From contig NZ_JAERTZ010000012.1 of NCBI RefSeq assembly GCF_016746085.1, forward strand, positions 186,001 to 250,000: DNA of 64,000 nt. Reading direction: 5' to 3'. The translations under genes were made by a program, and so were the position numbers. This document shows positions 63,918 to 64,000 of this stretch, in pieces. This DNA is from Zobellella iuensis. GTDB taxonomy: Bacteria; Pseudomonadota; Gammaproteobacteria; Enterobacterales; Aeromonadaceae. Each line of letters begins with the position of its first letter. The stretch's first letter is position 1. The notes below the pieces were generated by a model. The model searched no databases. It worked only from the letters and a program-made list of their open reading frames with translations, and was not told the DNA's origin.

Positions 63918-64000
63918 TCAGTCGCTATGGAACAGGGTGTCGATGGACAAGCCCTGCTGGGTGAGGATTTCCTTCAGCCGGCGCAGGGCTTCCACCTGAA
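63918..64000 (-). CDS. rpoS: RNA polymerase sigma factor RpoS, C-terminal end (runs off window)
   Basis: Only the last ~27 codons are present: QVEALRRLKEILTQQGLSID, then T-L-F-H-S-D-stop. This matches the end of region 4.2 of RpoS. The convergent mutS-rpoS arrangement is the classic gammaproteobacterial one. Confidence 0.9.
   Translation of the reverse strand, partial: QVEALRRLKEILTQQGLSIDTLFHSD

Overview
The window is a contiguous piece of a GC-rich gammaproteobacterial chromosome. Gene content and order (trpS-gph-rpe-dam-damX-aroB-aroK-pilQPONM, mrcA; Na+-pumping oxaloacetate decarboxylase; tRNA-Arg(ACG) x3 - tRNA-Ser(GCT) - csrA - alaS - recX - recA - pncC - mutS - rpoS) suggest the order Aeromonadales, something like Oceanimonas, Oceanisphaera or Zobellella. 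The taxonomic call is inference from synteny and protein sequence, not a database result.

Layout. 0-8.9 kb: part of a tad/Flp (type IVc) pilus locus (secretin RcpA start, RcpC, Flp pilin, TadE, TadG-like, second TadE-like). It is interrupted by an outer-membrane two-partner-secretion-type transporter and a repeat-rich lipoprotein. 8.9-26.1 kb: housekeeping block with the classical dam/aro/pilMNOPQ superoperon on the minus strand, PBP1a, OxyR and a peroxiredoxin-glutaredoxin with an OxyR-like operator. 27.1-40.55 kb: a 13.4-kb integrated mobile element inserted in the 5' part of dusA. 40.6-64 kb: host chromosome again (paired GTPases, zur, alr, dnaB, a MASE1-PAS-GGDEF-EAL protein, oadGAB, tRNAs, csrA, alaS, recX, recA, pncC, mutS, end of rpoS).

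The mobile element is the most interesting part. Its ends can be read directly. The working dusA at the left end has a replaced N-terminus. The original first 24 codons of dusA are stranded at the right end (40517-40603), and both ends share the 11-bp core GCCCCCATGCT inside the codons for the A-P-M-L stretch. The element carries a dusA-type tyrosine recombinase next to attL, a ParD-like protein and a HicAB toxin-antitoxin pair. These are followed by a small HTH regulator, a short coiled-coil protein and a trimmed homologue of the phage P2 capsid protease/scaffold GpO that retains the catalytic Asp-His-Ser. Further on are an Icd/Ash-like small protein behind a structured leader, a PrtN-like regulator, a P2 GpA-type rolling-circle initiator with a probable internal origin, a second (P2-type) integrase and an Ogr/Delta zinc-finger late activator. 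No capsid, tail, portal or terminase genes are present. I infer a phage satellite that replicates P2-style and may redirect the capsid of a P2-like helper.

Between the Ogr gene and attR the element carries a strongly AT-rich two-gene cargo on the minus strand: a TIR-domain protein followed by a HEPN (R-x4-H) protein. I recognise no named system with this pair and regard it as a candidate anti-phage defence module. The stranded dusA promoter region at the right end points toward these two genes.
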